Assembly (NCBI GenBank): GCA_017447645.1
Contig: JAFSNA010000139.1
Location: 1-41,584, forward strand
Direction: 5' to 3'
From: Oscillospiraceae bacterium
GTDB taxonomy: Bacteria; Bacillota; Clostridia; Oscillospirales; Oscillospiraceae
DNA length: 41,584 nucleotides
Shown here: one piece after another, positions 16,530 to 25,092 of the stretch
How the letters are laid out: the number at the start of each line of letters is the position of its first letter
Position numbering within the stretch: position 1 is the first letter of the stretch
Translations under genes and position numbers: made by a program
Notes under the pieces: generated by a model
Database searches by the model: none
Told to the model about the DNA's origin: nothing
The model's input: only the letters and a program-made list of their open reading frames with translations

Positions 16530-19500
16530 ATGAATCTGATTCTTTCCGTTTACGCGTACGCCGCTTACAAGGAATTTTACCTGCCCGTCCTGAACGACGC
16601 GGATTACCAGCTGGTCCTGCTCGCCGGCGAGTTCGGCCTGTCCGACGATCTGAAGCTGCAGATGGAATCCGTGGACGGGGAATGGAAGTTCCTCCCGAAC
16701 GAGAACTATTCCGTGACCCGCAAGGACGAGGCCTTTGAAAACCAGCCTCTCAAGAGCGGCGATCAGGTCAGCGTGACGAACCGCAGCGGCGAGACCGTCG
16801 TGATCCTGATCTGGGAGTCGGCCGACGAGCTCTCCGCCTTTCAGAAATACCGCATCCTCGACCGCCGGATCCGCATCGGCAAGGGCGCGGACAACGACAT
16901 CTGCTATCCCGGCCAGCGCCTGATCTCCCATGCGCACGCGGAGATCGTCCTGCGCAAGGACGGCGCGTACCTGCGCGATCTGAGCAAGAACGGCACCTAT
17001 CTCGGCGGCAAGCGCATCAACGGCGAGGCCAGGCTGCAGTTCGGCGACATGATCAACCTTTTCGGCCTGACGATCCTGTATCTCGATTCCGTGCTGGCCG
17101 TCAACTCCCTCGGGTCCGGGGCGACCGTCCGGCCCGACAATCTGGAACTGCTGAGCGTCCTCGCCGAGGACGAGCACCCCCAGCCGAAGGAGGGCGCCGC
17201 CGAATCCGAGGAGATGACGATCCACATCGCCCCGCGCAGCTTCCCGACCATCTATTCCGAGGAGGAGTCGATCGACGGCGTGCCGTCCAAGAACGAGGGC
17301 GACGGCCGTCCCGCCTGGATGAGCATCCTCCCGTCCATGACGATGGTGCTGCCGATGGTCGCGGGCTTCATGCTGATGAACGGCGGGAAAATGGGCTTCG
17401 GCATCGTGATCTCCGTCGGCTCGGCCATCGTCGGCACCTTCTGGGGCATCATCAACTACCGTTACGCGCTCAAGGACCGCCAGAAAAAAGAACGGCGCCG
17501 TCAGGAGCGCTATGAGAGCTACCTTGTGGAATGCACCGACCGTATCCGCGAGAAGTTCGAGCACAACCGCGAGGCCCTGCTCTACCTGTATCCGGACGCG
17601 GCTGCCCGGGCGGACGCCGTCGCGAGCCAGACCGGGCTCTGGGAGCGGAAGCGCCATCACGACGACTTCCTCTTCGCTCGCGTCGGCCTGGGCGACATGC
17701 CCTTCCAGGTGAACATCAACGTGCCCAAGCGCGCGTTCTCCCTCTCGGACGACGAGCTGTCCGACCGTCCGCAGCGCATTGCGGAGAGCTATTCGACCAT
17801 GCGCGAGGTCCCGATCAACGTCGATCTGCGCAATCACGCCGTCGTCGGCATCCTGACCGGCGAGGACCGGCTCAAGGCGCTGGAGCTGACCCGCGTCCTC
17901 GTGACGCAGATCACGACGAACCACTGCTACACGGACGTGAAGCTCGCCGCGCTCTACCACGGCGACCGCGATACGGCCGAGCTGTGGGAGTATATGCGCT
18001 GGCTGCCCCACGTGTGGAACGAGGAGCGCAGCCTGCGTTACGTGGCCTGCGACGGCGCCGGGGCCGACGAGGTCCTCTACGCCCTGACGCAGACGCTGCG
18101 CGGCCGCGCCGAGCAGCTGGAATCGGCGATGTCGAAAAAACCGGTCTTCAGCCCGCACTATCTGCTCATCGTGGAGGATTCCTCCTTCCTGGAATCCCAG
18201 ATGATCTCAAAATATCTGTTTGAAAACGGCTCCGAGCTCGGCATCACCACGCTCATCCTGGCCGACAGCTACGAGCAGCTGCCCAGCGCCTGCGAGCTCG
18301 TCATCGAGAACAGCGAGCATTTCCGCGGCGTTTACAGCACCACGGCGGATGAAGAGATGCGCCGCGAGGTCAGCTTCGACACGATGGACGCCGCCCGTAT
18401 GGACCGGATGGCCCGCCAGATGAGCGCGCTGCGCGTCAACCAGCTGGAGAGCGGCAGCGACATCCCCTCCTCGCTGACCTTCTTCGAGATGCTGGAGGTC
18501 CGCCGCCCGGATGAGCTGGACGTGCTGGATCACTGGCGCAAGAGCCGCACCTACGAGTCCATGCGCGCCGCCATCGGCCAGAAGATGGGCGGACAGCTGT
18601 GCTATCTCGACATCAACGAAAAGCATCACGGCCCGCACGGCCTGGTGGCCGGCACGACCGGCTCCGGCAAGAGCGAGACGCTGCAGACCTACATCCTTTC
18701 GCTGGCCATCAACTTCTCCCCGCAGGACGTCGGCTTCTTCATCATCGACTTCAAGGGCGGCGGCATGGCCAACCTCTTCTCCAACCTGCCCCACATGATC
18801 GGGCAGATCTCCAACCTCTCGGGCAACCAGATCCGCCGCGCGATGGTCTCAATCAAGAGCGAGAACCTGCGCCGCCAGCGGATCTTCGGAGAGTTCGGCG
18901 TCAACCACATCGACGCCTATACCAAGCTGGTGAAAAACCGCGAGGCCACCGTCCCGATCCCGCACCTGCTGATCATCATCGACGAGTTCGCCGAGCTCAA
19001 GCGCGAGCACCCCGAATTCATGCGCGAGCTCATCAGCGTCGCGCAGGTCGGCCGAAGCCTCGGCGTCCATCTGATCCTCTCGACGCAGAAGCCGAGCGGC
19101 ACCGTGGACGACAACATCTGGAGCAACACGAAATTCAAGCTCTGCCTGCGCGTCGCGGACAAACAGGACAGTATGGACATGCTCCACAAGCCCGACGCGG
19201 CATACCTGACCCAGGCCGGCCGCGGCTATCTGGAGGTCGGCAACGACGAGATCTACGAGCTGTTCCAGTCCGGCTGGAGCGGCGCGGTCTACGACGGCGG
19301 CGAGCAGAGCACGCGCAGCAGCGTTTCTCTTCTGGACCTGCAGGGCAGGAAGACCGTTTCCTCCAGCCGCAGCAAGAGCGAGCGCGTGCGCAAGCAGACG
19401 AAGAGCTGGATCTCCAGCCTGATCGCCGCCGTCGACAAGGCCGCCGGGCAGCTCGGCTGCGGCAGCGTCCCGGACGGCATCGGCCCGGAGGAGCGCCTGG

Positions 19501-21503
19501 CCCTGGCCAAGCGGACCGTGGCCCTGCTGAACGCCGGCGAAGCGGTCTACGCCGAGGGCGCGACGAACGTGCGCCGTATCGAAGAGCTGATCGAGCAGCT
19601 CCCGGCCGATCACGCGGACGCCGCCGCGGCGGCGGAGCTGGTGATCGAGCGTTACCAGCGTCAGGGCAAAAAGCTGCCCGAGCGCCTGGAGCGGACGCAG
19701 CTCGACGCCGTGGTCCGCTACCTGGCCGAGGTCGCCAAAGAGAGCGGCATCGTCAACGAGCAGCAGCTGTGGATGCCGCTGCTGCCCGAACAGCTGACGC
19801 TCGAGGAGCTGCCGGGCTACAGCGAGGACTGCTGGCACGACGGCGTCTGGAACCCGCACCGCGGGCCCTTCTCGCTGCAGGCCTTCATCGGCCTCGCGGA
19901 CGATCCCGAGCACCAGCAGCAGTTCCCCGTCACGCTCGACCTGGCGGACAAGGGACATCTGACGGTGATCGGCAGCGTCTCCAGCGGCAAGAGCACCCTG
20001 CTGCAGAGCCTGATCTACAGCCTCATCAGCACCTACTCCCCCGCGGAGCTGAACGTCTACGCGATCGATTTCAGCAGCCAGATGCTCTGCGCCTTCGAGC
20101 AGGACGCGCACGTGGGCGGCGTCGTCATCGAGGGCGAGGACGAAAAGCTCGACAAGCTCTTCGTCATGATCTTCAACATGCTGCAGGAGCGCAAATCGCG
20201 CATCCGCGGCGGCAGCTTCAGCCAGTACGTGCGCCTCGCGGAGGACCCGCTGCCCGCGGTCGTGCTGGCCATCGACGGCTACGCCAACTTCAACGAAAAG
20301 ACCGAAGGCCGCTTCGAGTCGCAGCTGCTTGAGCTCGTCCGCACGGCCGAGGGCTACGGCATTTATCTGGTGATCTCCTGCGGCGGCTACGGCAACGGCG
20401 AGCTGCAGACCAAGATCGCCGGCAACATGCGCCAGGCCATCTGCCTGGAGCTGGGCGACAAATACCAGTACGTCGACGTGTTCCACACCACGCACTTCGA
20501 CGTGCTTCCCGAGGAAAACGTCAAGGGCCGCGGCCTGGCGTCGATCGACGGCAGCATCCTGGAGTACCAGACGGCCGTCGCCTGCAGCGCGGAGAACGAC
20601 TATCAGCGCGGCGAAATGATCCGCCGCCGCTGCGCGGAGATGACCGCGAAGTGGGACGGCGAGCGCGCGATGCAGATCCCGGCGATCCCCGAGAAGCCGG
20701 TCTGGGAGGAGTTCTCGAACATGCCCGCCTACCGCGCGGCGATCAGGACCGGCCGCCGTCTGCCCGTCGGCTACATGAAGGAGACCGCGGAGCTCTACTG
20801 CGTCGAGCTGAACACCGCCTTCTGCTATCTGATCCTGGGCGCGGACCGCTCCGGCAAGTCCGTCTTCCTGCGCAACCTGATGTGCGCCGCGGCGGATCTG
20901 AAGAAGGGCGAGCGCTATCTCATCGACCTCGAGAACACGGACGGTCTCGCGGCCGCCGCCTCCGATACGAAGCACATCACCGACTCGGACGGCATGATCG
21001 AATTCATGCGCGTGCTCCTGAAGGCGACCAACGAGCGCGGCGCGCTCCGGAAGGAGCTGCGCGCCGAGGGCCTGGACGACGAGGAGATCTACGAGCGGAT
21101 GGCCGAGCGCTTCCCGCCGATGTTCGTCTTCATCGCCAATCTCAAGGCCTTTATGGACGCGGCCTACAAACGCCTCGAGGGCGTCGGCCTGCCCAGCGCC
21201 GGCCTGGAGAAGATCTTCGAGAAGGGCCAGTCCCTCAACGTCTTCTTCTTCGCCGCCGCGAGCACCTCGAGCATCCCGCTGCTGAGCGACAAGCTGGCCT
21301 ACCTGAGCTTCACCAAGGGCCGCGCCGGCGTGCTGCTCGCCACGGAGCTGACGAGACAGAACGTGTTCCAGTATCAGAACGTCCGCTACAACGAGCAGAA
21401 CAAGCGCTATAAGACGGGCATCTGCTACGCCACGAACCAGCGCGACACGCAGAGCGTGGATCTGGTCGTGTTCCCGAACAACCGCAAGAGCAAAGCGGAA
21501 TGA
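16530..21503 (+). CDS. essC: EssC-type T7SS FtsK/SpoIIIE ATPase with FHA domain
   Basis: This is the T7SS motor, 1657 residues. An N-terminal FHA-like fold (about 1-95) precedes a second FHA domain (about 100-190), with S-H-A-H-A and K-N-G-T but I-G-K where G-R is usual. Two transmembrane helices (about 261-282 and 289-310) lead to three RecA-like ATPase domains. D1 is canonical, with Walker A G-T-T-G-S-G-K-S from 708 and Walker B L-L-I-I-I-D-E near 814. D2 has G-S-V-S-S-G-K-S-T at 1148 but I-D-G-Y instead of D-E. D3 has G-A-D-R-S-G-K-S at 1437 and no clear Walker B Asp. EssC powers export of WXG100 and LXG-like substrates across the membrane. AGGAG precedes the ATG, and the stop overlaps the LytTR start by ATGA. 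It is somewhat longer than the usual roughly 1500 residues. Confidence 0.95.
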   Translation: MNLILSVYAYAAYKEFYLPVLNDADYQLVLLAGEFGLSDDLKLQMESVDGEWKFLPNENYSVTRKDEAFENQPLKSGDQVSVTNRSGETVVILIWESADELSAFQKYRILDRRIRIGKGADNDICYPGQRLISHAHAEIVLRKDGAYLRDLSKNGTYLGGKRINGEARLQFGDMINLFGLTILYLDSVLAVNSLGSGATVRPDNLELLSVLAEDEHPQPKEGAAESEEMTIHIAPRSFPTIYSEEESIDGVPSKNEGDGRPAWMSILPSMTMVLPMVAGFMLMNGGKMGFGIVISVGSAIVGTFWGIINYRYALKDRQKKERRRQERYESYLVECTDRIREKFEHNREALLYLYPDAAARADAVASQTGLWERKRHHDDFLFARVGLGDMPFQVNINVPKRAFSLSDDELSDRPQRIAESYSTMREVPINVDLRNHAVVGILTGEDRLKALELTRVLVTQITTNHCYTDVKLAALYHGDRDTAELWEYMRWLPHVWNEERSLRYVACDGAGADEVLYALTQTLRGRAEQLESAMSKKPVFSPHYLLIVEDSSFLESQMISKYLFENGSELGITTLILADSYEQLPSACELVIENSEHFRGVYSTTADEEMRREVSFDTMDAARMDRMARQMSALRVNQLESGSDIPSSLTFFEMLEVRRPDELDVLDHWRKSRTYESMRAAIGQKMGGQLCYLDINEKHHGPHGLVAGTTGSGKSETLQTYILSLAINFSPQDVGFFIIDFKGGGMANLFSNLPHMIGQISNLSGNQIRRAMVSIKSENLRRQRIFGEFGVNHIDAYTKLVKNREATVPIPHLLIIIDEFAELKREHPEFMRELISVAQVGRSLGVHLILSTQKPSGTVDDNIWSNTKFKLCLRVADKQDSMDMLHKPDAAYLTQAGRGYLEVGNDEIYELFQSGWSGAVYDGGEQSTRSSVSLLDLQGRKTVSSSRSKSERVRKQTKSWISSLIAAVDKAAGQLGCGSVPDGIGPEERLALAKRTVALLNAGEAVYAEGATNVRRIEELIEQLPADHADAAAAAELVIERYQRQGKKLPERLERTQLDAVVRYLAEVAKESGIVNEQQLWMPLLPEQLTLEELPGYSEDCWHDGVWNPHRGPFSLQAFIGLADDPEHQQQFPVTLDLADKGHLTVIGSVSSGKSTLLQSLIYSLISTYSPAELNVYAIDFSSQMLCAFEQDAHVGGVVIEGEDEKLDKLFVMIFNMLQERKSRIRGGSFSQYVRLAEDPLPAVVLAIDGYANFNEKTEGRFESQLLELVRTAEGYGIYLVISCGGYGNGELQTKIAGNMRQAICLELGDKYQYVDVFHTTHFDVLPEENVKGRGLASIDGSILEYQTAVACSAENDYQRGEMIRRRCAEMTAKWDGERAMQIPAIPEKPVWEEFSNMPAYRAAIRTGRRLPVGYMKETAELYCVELNTAFCYLILGADRSGKSVFLRNLMCAAADLKKGERYLIDLENTDGLAAAASDTKHITDSDGMIEFMRVLLKATNERGALRKELRAEGLDDEEIYERMAERFPPMFVFIANLKAFMDAAYKRLEGVGLPSAGLEKIFEKGQSLNVFFFAAASTSSIPLLSDKLAYLSFTKGRAGVLLATELTRQNVFQYQNVRYNEQNKRYKTGICYATNQRDTQSVDLVVFPNNRKSKAE

Positions 21504-22219
21504 TACGGCTTTGTGTGTTGGCCGCCCCGCCGGATCTGGCCTGGATCCGGGACACGGCGGCGGAGCTGAGCATCCGGCACCGATGGCCGGACTGCGAGCT
21601 GAGCGGCACCTCCCGCCCCGCGGAGTGGAGCAAAAAGCTCGGCGCCTACGGCAGCGCGGACGTCATTTTCTGCGACGTCGGCCTGGACAGGAGCGCCGCC
21701 CTGCTCAAGCAGGCCCGCCAGGCAAATCCGGCGGCGCTCGTGGTGCCGCTGGTGACGGCCGAGATCCCTCCCACGGTCTACGTCCGGCCGGAGATCCTGC
21801 CCTTCTGCCTGCTGTGGCGGCCGCTCAAGGGAGCGGAAAACCGCGACATGCTCGACAAGGTGCTCCGGCATGTGTTCAGCGAAAAGGCGGCCCCCGAGGA
21901 TCAGTTCCTGACGGTGAAGGGCAAGCGGGAATCGCATCAGATCCCCTACCGCGAGATCTGCTATTTCGAGGCGAGGGAGAAAAAGGTCTTCATCCGCCTG
22001 CCGGAACAGGAGATCCCGATCAACGACACGCTCGCCGCGCTGGAGGAGCGCGCCCCCGCGCAGTTCCTCCGCTGCCACAAGAGCTTTCTGGTGAACGGCG
22101 ACATGGTCGAGTCGGTGGACTGGAGCGATCAGACGGTCCTGCTCAGACACAGGCTGGCCGTCCCGATCTCCCGGAGCTGCCGCGCGAACGTGAAGGAGCG
22201 TATCAATGGAACTGACTGA
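21500..22219 (+). CDS. LytTR-family transcription regulator with atypical receiver domain
   Basis: The product is 239 residues. The C-terminal about 100 residues form a LytTR DNA-binding domain: F-L-T-V-K-G-K, then I-P-Y-R-E-I-C-Y-F-E-A, and F-L-R-C-H-K-S-F-L-V-N, which are the family hallmarks. The N-terminal half resembles a response-regulator receiver with an Asp in I-F-C-D-V, but the acidic pair after strand 1 is missing (C-V-L-A-A-P-P-D) and the usual K-P turn is W-R-P-L-K. No histidine kinase is present. It overlaps essC by four bases and the next gene by 14, so it is made with the secretion core. LytTR proteins bind direct repeats; TTGCATGC repeats upstream of 23248 are a candidate operator. 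Confidence 0.88.
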   Translation: MIRLCVLAAPPDLAWIRDTAAELSIRHRWPDCELSGTSRPAEWSKKLGAYGSADVIFCDVGLDRSAALLKQARQANPAALVVPLVTAEIPPTVYVRPEILPFCLLWRPLKGAENRDMLDKVLRHVFSEKAAPEDQFLTVKGKRESHQIPYREICYFEAREKKVFIRLPEQEIPINDTLAALEERAPAQFLRCHKSFLVNGDMVESVDWSDQTVLLRHRLAVPISRSCRANVKERINGTD

Positions 22220-22835
22220 AAACAGCACCTGGATCCTGAGCGCGATGGAGCTGAACCTCTGTCTGCACATGCTCGGGGCCGCGCAGAGGACGGTCCTGCC
22301 AGTCGCGGAGAGCGAGCAGCCGCTCGGCCGTCGGATGCTCAACAGCTTCCTGTATTTGATGGAGCTGGGCCTTGTCGAGCCGGAGGGAGAGACCTTCCGT
22401 CCGACCGCCGCGATGCGCGCGCGGCTGGACCCGATCGCGCATCCGCGCGCGATCGCGAAGCTCGTCAGCGGCGGAGAGAGCCTTCTCGCGGTCTATTTCG
22501 GACAAAACGCCGTCACGCTGGCCGAGGTGGCCGGCGAGGACGGACAGAGCTGCCGCCTCAGCGCGGCGGCGCGCGACAGCCTGGCGCGGGAGCTCGAGCA
22601 CGGGCTGGAAACGCGGGGGATCGGCCGGGCCGAGCTGGAGCTGCTCGGGCCGGACGGACTGCGCCGCGAGAAGCTGGCGCTCTCCGAGCAAAGCGAGCTC
22701 CGGCTGGAAGAGCTCCGCGCCGCGCTGGAACGCGCGGACGGCGCCGCGGATGCGGCGCAGCAGAGAGAGGCCGCCTTGCCCGCCGCCGGCGAGGAGGCCC
22801 GGAAAGACCATACGGACGGCAGAACGGAGAGATAA
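22206..22835 (+). CDS. Hypothetical protein, candidate EspG-like T7SS chaperone (copy 1)
   Basis: This 209-residue protein has no signal peptide or membrane helix and no family I can name with certainty. It starts with helical sequence (M-E-L-T ... S-A-M-E-L-N), has G-L-V-E-P-E-G then R-P-T, a beta-like L-L-A-V-Y-F-G-Q-N-A-V-T-L segment, then L-A-R-E-L-E and a charged low-complexity tail (about 165-209). The order and spacing match the protein at 27470 weakly, and both recall EspG chaperones of mycobacterial ESX systems. It lies between the LytTR gene (14-base overlap) and the YukD-like gene (two-base gap), which supports a core T7SS role. AAGGAG precedes the ATG. Confidence 0.6.
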   Translation: MELTENSTWILSAMELNLCLHMLGAAQRTVLPVAESEQPLGRRMLNSFLYLMELGLVEPEGETFRPTAAMRARLDPIAHPRAIAKLVSGGESLLAVYFGQNAVTLAEVAGEDGQSCRLSAAARDSLARELEHGLETRGIGRAELELLGPDGLRREKLALSEQSELRLEELRAALERADGAADAAQQREAALPAAGEEARKDHTDGRTER

Positions 22836-22837
22836 GG

Positions 22838-23083
22838 ATGCTTTTGGCGGTCTTTTTTGCGGAAACCAATCAGTCATACGACTTCAGGCTGGACGGCAGC
22901 GTGCCGATCGAGCAGCTTGTGGAGGAAATGGTGGGCATGATCGTCCAGCGCGACCATCTTGCCCTGAAGCGGGATCCGGGGCTCTTCCTGCTCTGCAGCA
23001 AGAAGCAGGGGAGGATCTTCGAGAAGAGCAGCACGCTGCTGGAAAACGGCGTCGTCTCCGGAGATGAGCTGATGCTCGTCTGA
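22838..23083 (+). CDS. YukD/EsaB-type ubiquitin-fold T7SS protein
   Basis: The product is 81 residues, the typical size of YukD/EsaB. The pattern is that of a beta-grasp protein: a first strand L-L-A-V-F-F-A, a strand Y-D-F-R-L, a helix V-P-I-E-Q-L-V-E-E-M-V, and a C-terminal V-x-x-G-D-E-L-M-L-V resembling the last strand of ubiquitin-like folds. There is no di-Gly tail. YukD-like proteins are small cytoplasmic accessories of T7SSb and are not known to be conjugated. It is the last gene of the core operon, with its ATG two bases after the previous stop. Confidence 0.82.
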   Translation: MLLAVFFAETNQSYDFRLDGSVPIEQLVEEMVGMIVQRDHLALKRDPGLFLLCSKKQGRIFEKSSTLLENGVVSGDELMLV

Positions 23084-23149
23084 GCTCCGGCCGGGAGGCG
23101 CGGCGCAGACGCGTTTTCGCGCCGAAAAAGGTGCGCAGGGTCCCGAAAA

Positions 23150-23218
23150 TGCATTTCATCGCGTTTTGCATGCCGTTTATCGCACTTGCATGCAATTTTT
23201 CGGAGGACGTGCTATGAT
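23150..23218 (+). promoter_or_regulatory. Direct repeats and extended -10 promoter for the cargo operon
   Basis: Two exact TTGCATGC copies (23166-23173 and 23186-23193) start 20 bases apart, each preceded by ATCGC. A partial copy (TGCAT at 23150) lies upstream. An extended -10, TGCTATGAT (23211-23218; TATGAT from 23213), follows, but no good -35 is present; the second repeat occupies that place. This is the layout of an activator-dependent promoter, and LytTR proteins classically bind direct repeats about two helical turns apart. It lies in the only gap of note (23084-23247) between core and cargo genes. Confidence 0.6.
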
Positions 23219-23247
23219 CGGGCCAGAACAAGGGAGAGCGCAGAAAG

Positions 23248-23649
23248 ATGAATGTGAAAGTTGATTGCAATATGCTTGCCGCGGCCGAGACGGAGCTTCG
23301 CGATCTCTCGACCAGGCTGCAGGCGATAACAGATGAAATAGCCGCCGCCCAGCGCGCGCTGCTGAGCACCGGAGACACCTTCCGGCAGGAGGCCCTGGCG
23401 ATGGAGTCCAAGCGCAGGGTGATCGAACAGGAGAGCGCGCAGGTCCAGATGCTTTCGGACGCGGTGAGCCGCCTGATCGAGATGTACGCCGAATGCGAGC
23501 GCCGCCAGCAGGAAGAATCGGCAGCCAGGGTCGTCGGAGGCATCGCAGAGCTGTCGCGGGCCGTCCGGGACGTCGCCTATGTCAGCGCAGAGCAGTTTAC
23601 AAAAAGCTATGGGGATCTGATCGGCCCGCTGGTCGGGGTCCTCGAATAA
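23248..23649 (+). CDS. Helical T7SS-associated protein without WXG motif
   Basis: The product is 133 residues and almost entirely helical by composition, with heptad-like Leu/Ala spacing, and no WXG turn or membrane segment. Its first residues, M-N-V-K-V-D-C-N-M-L-A-A-A-E-T-E-L, match the N-termini of the two putative effectors at 25470 and 28201 (M-N-x-h-x-V-D-S-x-x-L-N). It is the first gene of the cargo operon, behind the direct-repeat promoter, and is followed by five WXG100 genes. It may be a WXG100-superfamily partner or adaptor (Lap/LXG type) for the effectors; I cannot name a specific family. Confidence 0.72.
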   Translation: MNVKVDCNMLAAAETELRDLSTRLQAITDEIAAAQRALLSTGDTFRQEALAMESKRRVIEQESAQVQMLSDAVSRLIEMYAECERRQQEESAARVVGGIAELSRAVRDVAYVSAEQFTKSYGDLIGPLVGVLE

Positions 23650-23670
23650 AAGAGGGAGGAATAAGCGGAC

Positions 23671-23967
23671 ATGAGATTTGAAGTAGACACCACCCAGGTG
23701 GGCCGCACCGTGACCAGGATGACGGACCTGATCCACAACCTCGCCGATGAAAAGGGCCGGTTGATGAACGAGGTCGAATCGCTCAGCGGCATGTGGGTCG
23801 GCGAAGCGCACGACGCGTTCGTGGCGCAGGTCGGTGTGGACAACGCCGAGATGCAGTCCCTCATTCAGGACCTGCAGGGCATCGCAGACAAATTCGACCA
23901 GGCGCGCATCGCCTACGAGGACTGCGAGACCAAGGCGCTGGACACCATCGCGGCAATCTCGATTTAA
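23671..23967 (+). CDS. WXG100-family protein 1
   Basis: A 98-residue helix-turn-helix protein with W-V-G at the turn (S-G-M-W-V-G-E-A) near residue 45, the expected place. It begins M-R-F-E-V-D-T-T, related to the effector N-termini. WXG100 proteins are dimeric substrates and co-substrates of EssC. GGGAGG precedes the ATG. It is 21 bases after the preceding gene and 15 bases before WXG100 protein 2, so the genes are co-translated in series. Confidence 0.93.
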   Translation: MRFEVDTTQVGRTVTRMTDLIHNLADEKGRLMNEVESLSGMWVGEAHDAFVAQVGVDNAEMQSLIQDLQGIADKFDQARIAYEDCETKALDTIAAISI

Positions 23968-23982
23968 GGAGGACAGGAAAGC

Positions 23983-24303
23983 ATGGCGATCGCAGGAACA
24001 CTGACGGTCACGCCGGAGGCCCTCAAGGCCCAGTCCGGCGCCGTAGAAAACGCACGCAAGAGAATGCAGTCCAGCTTCGATGACCTCAGAGCCCTGATCG
24101 AGGGAAGCTCGGGCTACTGGGTCGGCGATGCCGGCGAGATGCACAGACAGATGTACATGTCACGGATCGGCAAGGTCGAGGAAATGCTGGCCCGCTACCG
24201 CGAGCACGTGGTAGACCTTCAGATCATGGCCGGTGTATACACGGAGGCGGAGGCGCAGGCCACCGCCGCGGCGGAAGCCCTTCCGCCGAGCACGCTGGAA
24301 TAA
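23983..24303 (+). CDS. WXG100-family protein 2
   Basis: A 106-residue protein with the W-V-G turn (S-G-Y-W-V-G-D-A) near residue 45. It starts M-A-I-A-G-T-L-T-V-T-P-E-A-L and ends L-P-P-S-T-L-E. Both ends closely match WXG100 protein 5 (G-T-L-L-V-T-P-E-E-L ... L-P-A-S-T-L-E), so these two are recent paralogues. It has no signal peptide, as expected for T7SS substrates. The start follows an AAGGAGGA site. Confidence 0.93.
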   Translation: MAIAGTLTVTPEALKAQSGAVENARKRMQSSFDDLRALIEGSSGYWVGDAGEMHRQMYMSRIGKVEEMLARYREHVVDLQIMAGVYTEAEAQATAAAEALPPSTLE

Positions 24304-24316
24304 AGGAGACGGAAAG

Positions 24317-24622
24317 ATGGACGCCCTGAGAACGATCAATATCACCTTCAACAACGCCAAACGCCAGGCGGACAGACTGAACGAGTGCGCCTCGCAGCTG
24401 CAGAAGGTGCAGCGCCAGCTCGACTCGCTCAGCGGGAATCTGCAGCGGGAATGGAGCGGCGACGCGGCCAACGCGTTCCTCGCCAAGTGCAACGCCCTCC
24501 GCGAAAAGATCAACGGCACCTCCTCTGACATCAACCAGATCTCCGCCACGATCCGCGGCGCCGCGAACGCCTTCTACTCCGCGGAGATGAAGGCCCTCGA
24601 GATCGCGAACTCCCGCGGCTGA
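24317..24622 (+). CDS. WXG100-family protein 3
   Basis: A 101-residue protein from the ATG at 24317, which follows AAGGAGACGGAAAG. The open frame extends 28 codons upstream, but that part overlaps the previous gene and is Arg-rich, so it is rejected. The turn is W-S-G (R-E-W-S-G-D-A) around residue 46. It is rich in Asn/Gln and strongly helical. It differs from the other four and is the last gene before a 101-base A/T-rich gap. Confidence 0.92.
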   Translation: MDALRTINITFNNAKRQADRLNECASQLQKVQRQLDSLSGNLQREWSGDAANAFLAKCNALREKINGTSSDINQISATIRGAANAFYSAEMKALEIANSRG

Positions 24623-24723
24623 GCATCCGCCGCCGGGAACAGACCGTAGACCCTCCGCCCTGGATGAGGACGGCACAAATAAATCCGACAATAAAAATTA
24701 ATTAACAGGAGGAACAAACAAAC

Positions 24724-25023
24724 ATGAGCAAGTATTCTTTGACTGCACAGGAGCTGCAGAGCGCCATCGGCGAGCTGAGCTCGAGCAACGCCCAGTTCAA
24801 AGCCCGCGTGGCTGACCTGCAGAGCAAGCAGGGCGCGCTGGCCGGCATGTGGCAGGGCGACGCGAACACCGCCTTCAACGCCGCGTTCAACAGCGACAAG
24901 GGCCAGTGGGACGCCTTCGCGCAGCTGATGGACAGATACATCGAGACGCTGCAGAGCATCAAGGCGACCTACGAGTCTGCCGAGGCCACCAACGTCCAGA
25001 CGGCCGTCACCCGCAGCTACTGA
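24724..25023 (+). CDS. WXG100-family protein 4
   Basis: A 99-residue protein with a W-Q-G turn (G-M-W-Q-G-D-A) near 43. The upstream gap (24623-24723) turns abruptly A/T-rich (24675-24723) and ends in AGGAGGA. That is an unusually open leader for this GC-rich region and suggests high expression or a secondary start, though I see no convincing -35/-10 pair there. It is of the ESAT-6/YukE type and could be the main secreted WXG100 protein of the system. Confidence 0.93.
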   Translation: MSKYSLTAQELQSAIGELSSSNAQFKARVADLQSKQGALAGMWQGDANTAFNAAFNSDKGQWDAFAQLMDRYIETLQSIKATYESAEATNVQTAVTRSY

Positions 25024-25092
25024 TCCTTCGTACAGAAGAGACCAACAGGAACGAAACAAACATACGTGATTTTTGAAAGGAGATAACATATC

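Noticed and set aside
15369-18158. Long minus-strand open frame opposite the FHA and EssC genes
   Set aside because: Spans the divergent promoter region and mirrors two well-supported plus-strand genes; its composition is that of an antisense shadow. The same holds for the minus-strand frames 18849-20975 and 32539-34938 and the plus-strand frame 11940-14867.
23084-23150. GC-rich inverted sequences after the YukD-like gene as a core-operon terminator
   Set aside because: Only short interrupted stems followed by A rather than T on the plus strand; not convincing.
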